Origin: Leifsonia sp. Root4
Lineage (GTDB): Bacteria > Actinomycetota > Actinomycetes > Actinomycetales > Microbacteriaceae
Assembly (NCBI RefSeq): GCF_001425085.1
Contig: NZ_LMDN01000002.1
Coordinates: forward strand, 583,796 to 647,795
DNA: 64,000 nucleotides
Direction: 5' to 3'
Positions 9,022 to 17,374 of this stretch are shown here, one piece after another; positions within the stretch are counted from its first letter, which is position 1; each line of letters opens with the position of its first letter. Under the pieces are notes generated by a model. The model saw only the letters and a program-made list of their open reading frames with translations, did not search any database and was not told the origin of the DNA. The position numbers were made by a program, and so were the translations under genes.

Positions 9022-9603
9022 ATGCCTCAGCCCCTCCCGCGCACACTGCGTGCTGCCGCATCCGCGCTCGCCGTCTCACTCATCGCGCTCACGCTCGGCG
9101 GCTGCGGCTTCGTACCCGATGGATCGACACCGGCCCCCGCTGCGGCGAGCGAAGCGGATCTCGGCGATGACGACGGCTACATCCCGGACGGGGAGAGCGT
9201 CTCACCGAACGCCGACGATCTGCCGACCATCGCCAATCTCGACCTCGATCTGAGGACTGCGCTGCAGCGGGCCGCCGCCGACGCTGCCGCCGACGGGGTC
9301 GAGATGTTCGTGACAGACGGCTGGCGCAGTGAGCGCTACCAGCAGTTGCTCCTCGACAACGCGATTCGCAACTATCTCAGCGAGGAGGAGGCGCGCAAGT
9401 GGGTGAAGACGCCGGAGGAGTCGACCCACGTGAAGGGGCTCGCCGTCGACATCGGGCCGACGGATGCCGACAGCTGGCTGAGTCAGCACGGCAACGACTA
9501 TGGGCTGTGCCAGACATACGGCAACGAGATGTGGCACTTCGAGCTGGCCGTGCGCCCGGGCGAGACGTGCCCGGCGCCGCTCAGTGACGCCTCGGCCGGC
9601 TGA
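9022..9603 (+). CDS. VanY/M15-type D,D-carboxypeptidase lipoprotein
   Basis: A 193-residue exported protein. The signal peptide ends in a lipobox L-G-G-C with Cys28 as the probable lipidated residue, followed by an Ala/Pro/Asp-rich spacer. The M15 zinc peptidase motifs are present: T-D-G-W-R-S, S-T-H-V-K-G-L-A-V-D-I-G (His and Asp ligands) and N-E-M-W-H-F-E (third ligand and catalytic Glu region). It should trim D-Ala or cross-links in peptidoglycan at the outer membrane face. GGAAGAG lies a few bases before ATG 9022. It stands alone. Confidence 0.9.
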   Translation: MPQPLPRTLRAAASALAVSLIALTLGGCGFVPDGSTPAPAAASEADLGDDDGYIPDGESVSPNADDLPTIANLDLDLRTALQRAAADAAADGVEMFVTDGWRSERYQQLLLDNAIRNYLSEEEARKWVKTPEESTHVKGLAVDIGPTDADSWLSQHGNDYGLCQTYGNEMWHFELAVRPGETCPAPLSDASAG

Positions 9604-9606
9604 GTT

Positions 9607-9675
9607 GGTGAGGGCTGCGCGGTGAGGGCCGTGCGGTGAGGGCCGTGCGGTGAGGCTGTGCGGTTAGGGCTGTGC
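9607..9675. repeat. 13-14-bp tandem array, five units, overlapping a stop codon
   Basis: Copies of GGTGAGGGCCGTGC lie at 9607-9620, 9621-9634, 9635-9648, 9649-9661 (one base short) and 9662-9675. The stop codon of the leftward TetR gene (9664-9666) is inside the last unit. The VanY stop is just upstream of the first. Confidence 0.9.
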
Positions 9676-10239
9676 GGCGCGTGCGGCCGCCTCGAGGAAG
9701 GCGGGGCGCACGCGGTCCCAGCCGTCGAGGTAGCCACCGACCATGGCCGCGTCGCGCAGGAGCACGAGCTGTGCGGCGGCGCCCGCGGCATCCGCAAGGC
9801 CCGCGGCGTCCAGCACAGCCTCGAGCTCGGCGCGGAACCACGCCCGGTGCGCGCCGACCGCTTGCCGCACCGGGCTGTCGGCATCCGGGTATTCGGCCGC
9901 GGCGTTGATGAACGGGCAGCCACGGGTGTGATGGCGGGCCACATCCTCGGCCAGGCCGGCGATCACGAGGTCCACGAGCTGTCGCGGTTCCGCTCCGGAT
10001 GCCTCGGCCGCGGCGAAGGTGGCTCGAATCTGGGCATCCTCGACGCCGAGATACGCCTCGACGAGGTCTTCCTTGCTCGGAAAGTGGCGATAGAAGGTTG
10101 CCCGGGTCACGCCGGCCTCCGCCAGGATCCGGTCGACTCCGACCGAGTGGATCCCCTCGCGGTAGAAGAGTTCTGACGCGGCGCGAAGCAGGCGCTCGCG
10201 GGCCTCGGAGGCGCCGCTGGGAGTAGTTCGAGTGGCCAT
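9664..10239 (-). CDS. TetR/AcrR-family repressor
   Basis: A 191-residue regulator. The N-terminal helix-turn-helix covers about residues 10-57 (SVGVDRILAEAGVTRATFYR, then H-F-P-S-K-E-D-L). The C-terminal ligand domain contains R-G-C-P-F-I-N-A-A-A-E, typical of the TetR_C group that senses electrophiles or quinone-like compounds and usually controls an adjacent oxidoreductase or hydrolase. ATG 10239 is the start. Divergent from the alpha/beta hydrolase at 10370, with two GAACGATC operators between, so autorepression plus control of the hydrolase is likely. Confidence 0.9.
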   Translation of the reverse strand: MATRTTPSGASEARERLLRAASELFYREGIHSVGVDRILAEAGVTRATFYRHFPSKEDLVEAYLGVEDAQIRATFAAAEASGAEPRQLVDLVIAGLAEDVARHHTRGCPFINAAAEYPDADSPVRQAVGAHRAWFRAELEAVLDAAGLADAAGAAAQLVLLRDAAMVGGYLDGWDRVRPAFLEAAARAAQP

Positions 10240-10252
10240 ACACAAAATGATA

Positions 10253-10264
10253 GAACGATCTTTC
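10253..10264. promoter_or_regulatory. TetR operator copy 1 (imperfect)
   Basis: GAACGATCTTTC is a one-mismatch version of the palindrome GAACGATCGTTC found at 10321. It is 14 bases from the TetR start codon, positioned to block the regulator's own transcription. Confidence 0.7.
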
Positions 10265-10273
10265 TCTTTTTGC

Positions 10274-10302
10274 TTGACATCTCGCTCGGCGGGGCGTAAC
10301 TT
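10274..10302 (+). promoter_or_regulatory. Promoter of the hydrolase gene
   Basis: TTGACA (10274-10279), a 17-base spacer and TAACTT (10297-10302) form a near-consensus housekeeping promoter. Transcription would start about 60 bases before ATG 10370 and cross the perfect operator. Confidence 0.8.
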
Positions 10303-10320
10303 TCACTTCAGAAGCAGAAA

Positions 10321-10332
10321 GAACGATCGTTC
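10321..10332. promoter_or_regulatory. TetR operator copy 2 (perfect palindrome)
   Basis: GAACGATCGTTC is a perfect 12-bp palindrome lying just downstream of the -10 box, so a bound repressor would block initiation or early elongation. Confidence 0.8.
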
Positions 10333-10369
10333 CACTTAACGGAGCGGCACCCAACAAGGAGAAGGAATC

Positions 10370-11200
10370 ATGACCGCCACTGACAAAACCCCCATCGTCC
10401 TCATCCACGGCCTGTGGATGACGCCGCGCAGCTGGAACACCTGGGCCGAGTACTTCCGGGCCCGCGGCCACGAGGTGATCATCCCCGGCTGGCCCGGCAT
10501 CGATGACCGCTCCGTCGCCGAGGTGCGCAACAACCCGGAGGCACTGAAGGGCATCGGCCTCAAGCAGATCGCGGACCACTACGAGCGCATCATTCGCGCA
10601 CTCCCCCAGAAGCCGATCATCATGGGGCACTCCTTCGGCGGCCTGCTGACGCAGATGCTCGCAGATCGTGACCTCGGAGTCGCCTACGTCGGCGTCACCC
10701 CCGGCCAGCCTGCCGGCATCACGACCCTGCCGGCGTCAACGCTGTGGACGGGAACCCCCATCCTCGCCAACCCCTTCGGCAAGAACGGCGCGAAGCCGCT
10801 CTCCAAGTCACACTTCCACTTCACCTTCGGCAACGACCTCGGCCGCGCAGAGTCCGACGCGCTCTGGGAGGAGTTCGCCGTCAACTCGTACAACCGGGTG
10901 TTCTTCGAGGGGGTCGCTGCGGCGTTCAACGAGAAGGGCGGCGTCAGCCGCGTCAACTTCGCGAAGGCCGACCGCGCTCCGCTGCTCGTGATCACCGGTG
11001 AGATCGACCACGTCGTTCCGCCCGCCATCGGCCAGGCCATCGTGAAGAAGTACACCGCGAGCGGCAGTCCCGCCCTCGTCGAGTACAAGGAATACGCCGG
11101 CCGCACGCACCGGATCGTCAGCCAGGACGGCTGGGAAGAGGTGGCCGAGTACGCACTGAACTGGGCCGTCGCCCACTCCGCCGCCACCAGCGCCGCCTAG
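10370..11200 (+). CDS. Alpha/beta hydrolase under TetR control
   Basis: A 276-residue cytoplasmic hydrolase. The oxyanion region is V-L-I-H-G-L-W-M, the nucleophile elbow G-H-S-F-G-G (about residues 86-91), the acid G-E-I-D-H-V-V near 212-218, and the base in G-R-T-H-R-I near 244. AAGGAGAAGG precedes ATG 10370. The family includes esterases and lactonases; homologues beside TetR_C regulators often respond to reactive small molecules, but the substrate is unknown. An 8-bp inverted repeat follows the stop. Confidence 0.88.
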   Translation: MTATDKTPIVLIHGLWMTPRSWNTWAEYFRARGHEVIIPGWPGIDDRSVAEVRNNPEALKGIGLKQIADHYERIIRALPQKPIIMGHSFGGLLTQMLADRDLGVAYVGVTPGQPAGITTLPASTLWTGTPILANPFGKNGAKPLSKSHFHFTFGNDLGRAESDALWEEFAVNSYNRVFFEGVAAAFNEKGGVSRVNFAKADRAPLLVITGEIDHVVPPAIGQAIVKKYTASGSPALVEYKEYAGRTHRIVSQDGWEEVAEYALNWAVAHSAATSAA

Positions 11201-11211
11201 GCGTCGGGCGT

Positions 11212-11239
11212 GGTCACGGCGCTTGCCAGCCCCGTGACC
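11212..11239 (+). terminator. Terminator-like hairpin after the hydrolase
   Basis: GGTCACGG (11212-11219) pairs with CCGTGACC (11232-11239) across 12 bases. There is no T-run, so it is a weak or Rho-assisted terminator, or a palindromic protein site. Confidence 0.4.
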
Positions 11240-11306
11240 CGGTTGTAGCCTGTGGGGCACCAGCCCGTCGGAACCTCCCCGAGACTGCAACCCGAAACGG
11301 TTCGGC

Positions 11307-14141
11307 ATGTCTTCCGCCCTCTACGCACTCGGCAGATGGGCATTCCGCGCGCACCGGCGGATGCTCCTGCTCTGGGTCATCGTGCTCGCGGTGCTCTTCA
11401 GCGGGGCCGGGCTGCTCTCCGAGGGGACAGACAACACCTTCAGCATCCCCGGCACGGAATCGCAGGAGGCGCTGGATGCCCTCGCCCGCACCTTCCCCCA
11501 GGTGAGCGGGACGTCGGCGCAGCTGATCGCCGTCGCCCCGGACGGCACCGATGTGAGCGATGCCGAGTTCGAGGCGGCGGTCACGGATGCCGCGACGGCC
11601 ATTGCGGCGATTCCGCAGGTGTCATCGGCCACCGTGCCGTACCCCTCGGATTCCGGCTCCGGCTCGAGCGCGAACATCAGCGCGGACGGCTCCGCCGTGA
11701 TCGTGCCGATCCAGCTCTCGGTCGCCACCACCGCGGTGCTGCCCTCGACGGCCGATGCGTTGCAGGCCGCGGGCGTCGCGCTGGAGGCCGAGCTTCCGGT
11801 GGGCTCGCAGGTGTCCGTCGGCGGCCAGCTGTTCGCGCAGAGTGCCACCGGCATCAGCATCACGGAGCTGCTCGGAATCGCGGTCGCCTACGTGGTGTTG
11901 TTCATCACCTTCGGCTCGCTCGTGGCCGCAGGGCTGCCGCTCATCACCGCCCTGCTCGGCGTCGGCGCATCGCTCGCGATTGTCTTCATGGCGACGAGCG
12001 TGCTGACCATCACATCGACGACGCCATTGCTCGCGCTCATGCTCGGCCTCGCCGTCGGCATCGACTACGCGCTGTTCATCATCTCCCGACATCAGGATCA
12101 GCTGAAGCACGGCCTCGAACCGGAGGAGTCGGCGGCCCGTGCGGTCGCGACCTCGGGATCCGCCGTCGTCTTCGCGGCGCTCACCGTGATCATCGCGCTG
12201 CTCGGTCTGTCCGTCGCCGGCATCCCGTTCCTGACGATCATGGGCGTGGCCGCCGCTCTGGCCGTGGCGATCGCCGTGCTGATGTCGGTCACCCTCACCC
12301 CGGCGCTGCTCGGATTCGCCGGCTGGCACATCGTGGCGAAACGCTTCCGCCCCGGCGCGCCCCAACCTGCCGCGGTCCCCGAGCCCGACGACCCCGAGAC
12401 GGCAGAGGCGGCAGAGGCGGCAGAAGTGGCCGAGCCTGTCGAGACCCCGACGGACGCTCCCCAGCGCGGCTTCTTCCCCGGCTGGGTGCACGCCGTCACC
12501 CGATGGCCACTCGTCACCGTCGTCGCCGTCGTCGTTGTGCTCGGCATCGCCGCCATCCCGGCGGCTGGGCTGCGTCTGGCGCTGCCGGATGCCGGCTCCC
12601 TCGACGAGGACACACCGGGCCGCGTCACCTACGACCTCGTGGCCGAACATTTCGGGCCGGGCTTCAACGGCCCTCTGATCGTCACCGGCTCCGTCATCCA
12701 GAGCACAGACCCGGTCACCCTGATGGACGATCTCGGCGCCGAGATCGCGGCCGTCTCCGGGGTGGCCTCCGTGCCGCTGGCGACCCCGAACGAGACCGGC
12801 GACACCGGCATCGTGCAGGTGATCCCGGAGGGGGCGCCGGACTCGGAACAGACGGAGGAGCTCGTCGCGACGCTGCGCTCCATGCAGCCCCACTTCGAGG
12901 AGGAGTACGGCGTGCGGCTCTCGGTCACCGGCTACACGGCGGCCGGCATCGACATCTCCGAGCGTCTCGCCGGCGCGCTGCTGCCGTTCGGTCTGCTCGT
13001 CGTCGGCCTCTCGCTCGTGCTGTTGGCCATGGTGTTCCGGTCGATCGTCGTGCCGGTCACGGCCGCACTCGGCTACGCGCTCTCGATCGGCGCGGCATTC
13101 GGGCTCACCAGCCTCGTCTTCATCGACGGCTTCCTCGCCGAACCGCTCAACGTGGCCGGCCTGGGCTCTGTGATCAGCTTCATGCCGATCATCCTGATGG
13201 GTGTGCTGTTCGGCCTCGCCATGGACTACGAGGTGTTCCTGGTGAGTCGGATGCGTGAGGAGTACCTGCACTCCGGCGATCCGACCGGCTCGGTGCACCG
13301 CGGCTTCACGGCATCGGCTCGCGTCGTCACCGCAGCGGCGCTCATCATGTTCGCGGTCTTCGCCGCGTTCGTGCCGGAGGGCGAGGCAAACATCCAGCCC
13401 ATCGCATTCGGACTCGCGGTCGGGGTGTTGATCGACGCCTTCCTCGTGCGGATGACGCTCATTCCCGCCGTGCTGGTTGGCTTCGGCCGAGGCGCATGGT
13501 GGATCCCCGGATGGCTTGACCGCGTCCTCCCCCACTTCGACGTCGAGGGAGAGGGCCTGGCCGCCGAGTTCGCCCTCGCCGACTGGCCGGAACCCGGCGC
13601 GGAACTCGCGATCGCGGCGGCGGGCATGCGGGTTGCCGGGCAGCCCGCCGGCGAGCCCGCCTTCGACGCGTTGCTCGCCCCGGGCGAGGCACTCGTCCTG
13701 CTCGGAGGCTCCCTCGACGAACGGAGCGCGATTCTGCTCGCCCTCGGCGGCCGGATGGCGGTGAGCGCCGGCCGGGTGAAGGTTCAGGGCCTCGTGCTGC
13801 CGACACGGGCGGCCGCGGTGCGCGCCCGCACCGCTTCTCTGCTGCTGGACGCTTCGCTCCGCGGTGTGAGCGCTGTGCACGACGCCCTGCGCCGACGCCC
13901 CGACATCGTGCTCATTGATGCGGCGGACAGCTTCGTCGACCCCGAGCTGCGCGCCGGCATCCGCAGGGCGCTGGGCGAGAGCCTGAAGGGCAGCGGCCGG
14001 AGGGCGACCGCCCCGCTCACGATCGTGCTCGCGTGCCAGAGTGGCGACGTCGCCGACGCGCTGCTGCCGCTCGGCGTGGAGCTCCGCACCGTGCACCTGG
14101 CTGACGCGTCGAGCGCTCCGAGCGCACTGGCGGTGCGCTGA
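11307..14141 (+). CDS. MMPL/RND-type transporter with fused degenerate ABC-ATPase-like domain
   Basis: A 944-residue membrane protein. Residues 1-745 are a standard MMPL exporter: a first helix, a periplasmic loop (about 40-185), a six-helix block with G-L-A-V-G-I-D-Y-A-L-F-I-I-S-R, an Ala/Glu/Pro linker (about 350-395), then a second loop and helix block with F-G-L-A-M-D-Y-E-V-F-L-V-S-R. About 200 residues follow that are not part of MMPL. They resemble an ABC ATPase: V-L-L-G-G-S-L-D-E-R-S-A at the Walker A position (no G-K-S/T) and P-D-I-V-L-I-D-A-A-D at Walker B (about 864-873). The gene is joined by TGATG overlaps to the YhgE/Pip gene, so both probably form one export system. Substrate unknown. 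Confidence 0.9.
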   Translation: MSSALYALGRWAFRAHRRMLLLWVIVLAVLFSGAGLLSEGTDNTFSIPGTESQEALDALARTFPQVSGTSAQLIAVAPDGTDVSDAEFEAAVTDAATAIAAIPQVSSATVPYPSDSGSGSSANISADGSAVIVPIQLSVATTAVLPSTADALQAAGVALEAELPVGSQVSVGGQLFAQSATGISITELLGIAVAYVVLFITFGSLVAAGLPLITALLGVGASLAIVFMATSVLTITSTTPLLALMLGLAVGIDYALFIISRHQDQLKHGLEPEESAARAVATSGSAVVFAALTVIIALLGLSVAGIPFLTIMGVAAALAVAIAVLMSVTLTPALLGFAGWHIVAKRFRPGAPQPAAVPEPDDPETAEAAEAAEVAEPVETPTDAPQRGFFPGWVHAVTRWPLVTVVAVVVVLGIAAIPAAGLRLALPDAGSLDEDTPGRVTYDLVAEHFGPGFNGPLIVTGSVIQSTDPVTLMDDLGAEIAAVSGVASVPLATPNETGDTGIVQVIPEGAPDSEQTEELVATLRSMQPHFEEEYGVRLSVTGYTAAGIDISERLAGALLPFGLLVVGLSLVLLAMVFRSIVVPVTAALGYALSIGAAFGLTSLVFIDGFLAEPLNVAGLGSVISFMPIILMGVLFGLAMDYEVFLVSRMREEYLHSGDPTGSVHRGFTASARVVTAAALIMFAVFAAFVPEGEANIQPIAFGLAVGVLIDAFLVRMTLIPAVLVGFGRGAWWIPGWLDRVLPHFDVEGEGLAAEFALADWPEPGAELAIAAAGMRVAGQPAGEPAFDALLAPGEALVLLGGSLDERSAILLALGGRMAVSAGRVKVQGLVLPTRAAAVRARTASLLLDASLRGVSAVHDALRRRPDIVLIDAADSFVDPELRAGIRRALGESLKGSGRRATAPLTIVLACQSGDVADALLPLGVELRTVHLADASSAPSALAVR

Positions 14142-14154
14142 TGGCGGGGCTCTG

Positions 14155-15975
14155 ATGGCGCGAACCTTCTCGGCAACGGGCGGCTCTGAGCACCTCGGCC
14201 GCCTCGCCGTGCTCGGAGTGCTGGCCGTGCCGGTGCTGATCGGCGGCATCCTCGCCTGGGCGCTCGCCGCACCGACGCAGAACCTCGACAGAGTGACGGC
14301 CGCGATCGTCAACAACGACGACCCCGTCACCGTGAACGGCGACACGGTGCCGCTCGGGCGGCAGTTCGCAGCGGGGCTGATCGAGGGGCCGAGTGACCCG
14401 GCCGAGTCGACAAGCAACTTCACGTGGGTGCTCACCAACAGCGACGAGGCCTCCCTGGGACTCGGCGCCGGGCGATATGCGGCCGTCGTGACGATTCCGG
14501 AGTCGTTCTCGGCGGCGGCGACGTCGATGGGGGGCCAGGCAAGCGATGCCAGAGAGGCCGTATTCGAGGTCACGACGAGCCCCGCCTCTGCGGCCCTCGA
14601 TCCGACGATCACCCAGCTCATCACCGAGGCGGCGGCCGCGGCCGTCAACCAGCAGCTGATCGAGCAGTATCTCGACAACGTCTACGCGGGATTCAACACG
14701 ATCAACGAGCAGATCGGGCAGGCATCCGATGGCGCAGCCAGCCTCGTCACCGGCGCGGACTCGGTCTCCAGCGGCGCACAGTCCCTCGCCGACGCAGCCG
14801 CTCAGCTGGCCGCGGGGCTCGACTCGGTGGATGCCGGTGTCGATTCGCTCGCGAGCGGCCTCGCCCAGCTCGACGCCGGGTCGCAGGCGCTGCCGACGCA
14901 GACGGCGCAACTCGCGGCGGGTGCGGCCGGCGTCGCTGCGGCCGTCGGCAGCCTCGACGCGGCCGTCTCCGACGCCACCGCGCAGTTCTCTGCCGTGACG
15001 GCACAGCTCTGCGTGACGCCGGGCGCCGTCTGCGACCGGGCGACGGCGGCGCTCGCGCGCCTGCAGGCCGCCGATCAGCAGACCGCGGCGCTGGCGGCCG
15101 GAGCCGGACAGGTGGCATCCGGCAACGCCGCGTTGGCGGAGGCCATGCCGGCACTGGTCGCCGGCATCGACGCGTCGGCCGACGGCGCGACTCAGCTGGC
15201 GGCCGGCATCGGGCAAGCGGCATCCGGAGCGGAATCGCTGAGCGCCGGCGCGCAGAGCCTCGCCGCCGGAGCCGCGCAACTCGACGACGGCACCGCCCAG
15301 CTCGCCGACGGGCTTGCCGAGGCCGTCACTCAGATCCCGATGTACAGCGACAGCGACATCAGCACGCTCACGTCCGTGGTCTCACGCCCGGTGCTCGCCG
15401 AGCAGGACACGGTGCCACCCGGCATCCAGACGGTGCCGCTGTTCGCCGTCGTCGCCCTCTGGCTCGGCGGCCTCGTGATCGCGATCGCGCGCCGCGCCGT
15501 GCCGACGCGGCTGCTGTTGACCTCCGTGCCATCACGCACGATCACGCTGCGCTCGCTCGGCCCCACCGCCGCGCTCGGGGGCGGCCAAGGCGCCGTCGTC
15601 GCGGTCGTTGTGCTCACCGCCGTGAACACGACCCCCTTGGCATGGATGAGCTTCGCCGGTGCGAGCGTGCTGATCGGCGCCGTCTTCGCGATCGCGAACC
15701 AGGGACTCGCCGCGGCGCTCGGCTCGGTGGGACGCCTCGTCGCGGTGCTCGTCGCGGTGCTCGCCCTGGCGGCCGGGCTCAGTGGCGCCGTACCTCCGGC
15801 GGTCGCATCGACCGCCGGAGCGATCCCCACCGCACCGGCGCTGAGCTGGCTGTTGGCCTGCCTGACCGGCGACGGTCCCGCCGCTCTGTCCGCCGTGGTG
15901 CTGCTCGCGCTCGCCACCGCGCTCGGCATCGCGCTGCTCTACGCCGGCGTCGCCCGCCACCGCACCGTCCATTGA
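14155..15975 (+). CDS. YhgE/Pip-domain membrane protein
   Basis: A 606-residue protein with one N-terminal helix (about 18-40), a ~380-residue extracellular segment, and five or six C-terminal helices. The extracellular part is a long helical array of heptad-like G-A-x-x-L-A-x-G repeats, the feature that defines YhgE/Pip phage-infection-protein relatives, with N-N-D-D-P-V near the N-terminus. Family members work with MMPL or ABC exporters in envelope assembly or type VII-like export. It follows the MMPL gene with a four-codon bridge (MAGL) overlapping both ends. The TGA lies inside a 21-bp inverted repeat. Confidence 0.9.
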   Translation: MARTFSATGGSEHLGRLAVLGVLAVPVLIGGILAWALAAPTQNLDRVTAAIVNNDDPVTVNGDTVPLGRQFAAGLIEGPSDPAESTSNFTWVLTNSDEASLGLGAGRYAAVVTIPESFSAAATSMGGQASDAREAVFEVTTSPASAALDPTITQLITEAAAAAVNQQLIEQYLDNVYAGFNTINEQIGQASDGAASLVTGADSVSSGAQSLADAAAQLAAGLDSVDAGVDSLASGLAQLDAGSQALPTQTAQLAAGAAGVAAAVGSLDAAVSDATAQFSAVTAQLCVTPGAVCDRATAALARLQAADQQTAALAAGAGQVASGNAALAEAMPALVAGIDASADGATQLAAGIGQAASGAESLSAGAQSLAAGAAQLDDGTAQLADGLAEAVTQIPMYSDSDISTLTSVVSRPVLAEQDTVPPGIQTVPLFAVVALWLGGLVIAIARRAVPTRLLLTSVPSRTITLRSLGPTAALGGGQGAVVAVVVLTAVNTTPLAWMSFAGASVLIGAVFAIANQGLAAALGSVGRLVAVLVAVLALAAGLSGAVPPAVASTAGAIPTAPALSWLLACLTGDGPAALSAVVLLALATALGIALLYAGVARHRTVH

Positions 15976-16030
15976 GAGCGGTCAAATGGCCGCTTGGAGG
16001 GCCCAAAAACGGCCATTTGACCGCTCTCAA
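15972..16030. repeat. Perfect 21-bp inverted repeat containing a stop codon
   Basis: The left arm (15972-15992, starting TTGAGAGCGGTCAAATGG) is exactly complementary to 16010-16030 (starting CGGCCATTTGACCGCTC), around a 17-base loop. It begins at the YhgE stop codon (15973-15975) and ends 32 bases before the EI24 gene. It could terminate transcription, or be a dispersed palindromic element. Confidence 0.92.
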
Positions 16031-16062
16031 CGGAATCGATGGGCGGCGCATAGGCTGAACGC

Positions 16063-16809
16063 GTGGTCAGAGAGTTTTTCAGAGGCGTCGGGTTGCTGCT
16101 GCGCGGCTTCGCGTTCTGGACTCGCCGGCCCGGGGCCATGATGCTGGGGCTGGTGCCGGCAGCGATCGTCTTCGCCCTGCTGCTGGCGGGCCTCGTCGCG
16201 CTCGGCTTCAACGTCGCGCCGATCGTCGACTGGTTGACCCCCTTCGACGAGACGTGGCCGGAGCCGTGGCCGAGCATCGTGAACGCGGCAATGGGAACGG
16301 TGCTCTTCGCGAGCGCAATCGTGATCAGCGCCGTGACATTCACGGCGCTGACCCTCGCCGTCGGAGACCCGTTCTACGAACGGATCTGGTTGGCCGCGGA
16401 GCGAAACCTCGGCGGCGAGAGCCCGACAGAGGGTGCCGGATTCTGGCGCGGCGTGCGCAGCGCGCTCTGGCTGCTCGGAGCCGGCCTGCTCACCGCCGTG
16501 TGCGTCGCGATCAGCGGCTTCATCCCCCTGATCGGCGGCGTTCTCGCACCCGTGCTCGGCGTCGTCCTCTCCGGTCGGCTGTTGGCGGTCGAGCTGAGCT
16601 CGAGGGCGTTCGAGGCGCGTGCCATCCCCGGAGCGGAACAGCGCACCCTTCGCCGCGGCATCCGCTGGCAACTGCTCGGCTTCGGCGTGGCGACGCAGCT
16701 ACTCTTCATGATCCCGTTCGGGGCGGTGTTCACGATGCCGGCTGCCGTGGCCGGGTCGACGTTCCTCGCCCGTTCAGCGCTCGACGCGCAGCGGGTGGCA
16801 CGCGCCTGA
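16063..16809 (+). CDS. EI24/CysZ-like integral membrane protein
   Basis: A 248-residue protein with five or six hydrophobic segments. The N-terminus (F-F-R-G-V-G-L-L-L-R-G), the G-D-P-F-Y-E-R-I motif after helix 2 or 3, and the C-terminal R-R-G-I-R-W-Q-L-L-G-F-G match the EI24 family, whose bacterial branch includes the sulfate channel CysZ. With sulfatase genes 14 kb away a sulfate link is tempting but unsupported. GTG 16063 is preceded by TAGGCT and six bases, consistent with a leaderless transcript. The stop is one base from the convergent glyoxalase-fold gene. Confidence 0.87.
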   Translation: MVREFFRGVGLLLRGFAFWTRRPGAMMLGLVPAAIVFALLLAGLVALGFNVAPIVDWLTPFDETWPEPWPSIVNAAMGTVLFASAIVISAVTFTALTLAVGDPFYERIWLAAERNLGGESPTEGAGFWRGVRSALWLLGAGLLTAVCVAISGFIPLIGGVLAPVLGVVLSGRLLAVELSSRAFEARAIPGAEQRTLRRGIRWQLLGFGVATQLLFMIPFGAVFTMPAAVAGSTFLARSALDAQRVARA

Positions 16810-16810
16810 G

Positions 16811-17254
16811 CTACGCGCTCTCGCCCATCCGCTCCATCACATTGGTGCCGTCGGAGAGCACCGGCGAGATGAGCCCGAAGACGTTGTTGTCTGGGTCGAG
16901 CAGGTAACCGACGCGGCCGATGCCCTCCATGTCGTCGAGCGGGAGCGCCTCGATGGCACCGAGCGCGAGGCCCTTCGCGAAGAGGCTGTCGATGTCCGCG
17001 ACGCCGATCACGATGTTGACCCCGTTGACGGGCGCGCCCACCTCGGGTTTCGGCCCCATGCGTTGGGTGAGGCCGCCGTTGATGCCGCGGCCGAGTTCTG
17101 TGGTCATGTTGATCGCACCCTCACCCGTGTCGATCGACCAGTACGACATCTCGCCGTAGCGGGTGAACGTCCAACCGAACAACTCTGTATAGAAATCGAT
17201 GAGCCGCTGCGGTTCGGATGCGTGGATCTCAAAGTGGACGACGAGGTTCGCCAT
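16811..17254 (-). CDS. VOC-family (glyoxalase/bleomycin-resistance fold) protein
   Basis: A 147-residue protein with the paired beta-alpha-beta-beta-beta pattern: L-V-V-H-F-E-I-H-A-S-E-P-Q-R-L-I-D-F-Y at the N-terminus and G-Y-L-L-D-P-D-N-N-V-F-G-L near the C-terminus, giving possible metal ligands His and Glu. AAGGAGGCACC precedes ATG 17254. Function may be small-molecule binding or isomerisation; no partner gene is adjacent. Confidence 0.87.
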   Translation of the reverse strand: MANLVVHFEIHASEPQRLIDFYTELFGWTFTRYGEMSYWSIDTGEGAINMTTELGRGINGGLTQRMGPKPEVGAPVNGVNIVIGVADIDSLFAKGLALGAIEALPLDDMEGIGRVGYLLDPDNNVFGLISPVLSDGTNVMERMGESA

Positions 17255-17374
17255 GGTGCCTCCTTGCACTGGTGGCAGTCATGCTACGCCGCCCGTTCGG
17301 CGACGACCAGCCTCTCCGACTGTCGATGCCATGCGCCCTTGCCTCGGCTGGCCGGCAAGGCATAGCGTGCCCCT

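Noticed and set aside
11622-14678. A 1018-codon open frame on the minus strand opposite the MMPL gene
   Set aside because: It is the complement of a clear MMPL coding region, rich in Arg, His and Glu without domains. High GC keeps antisense frames open.
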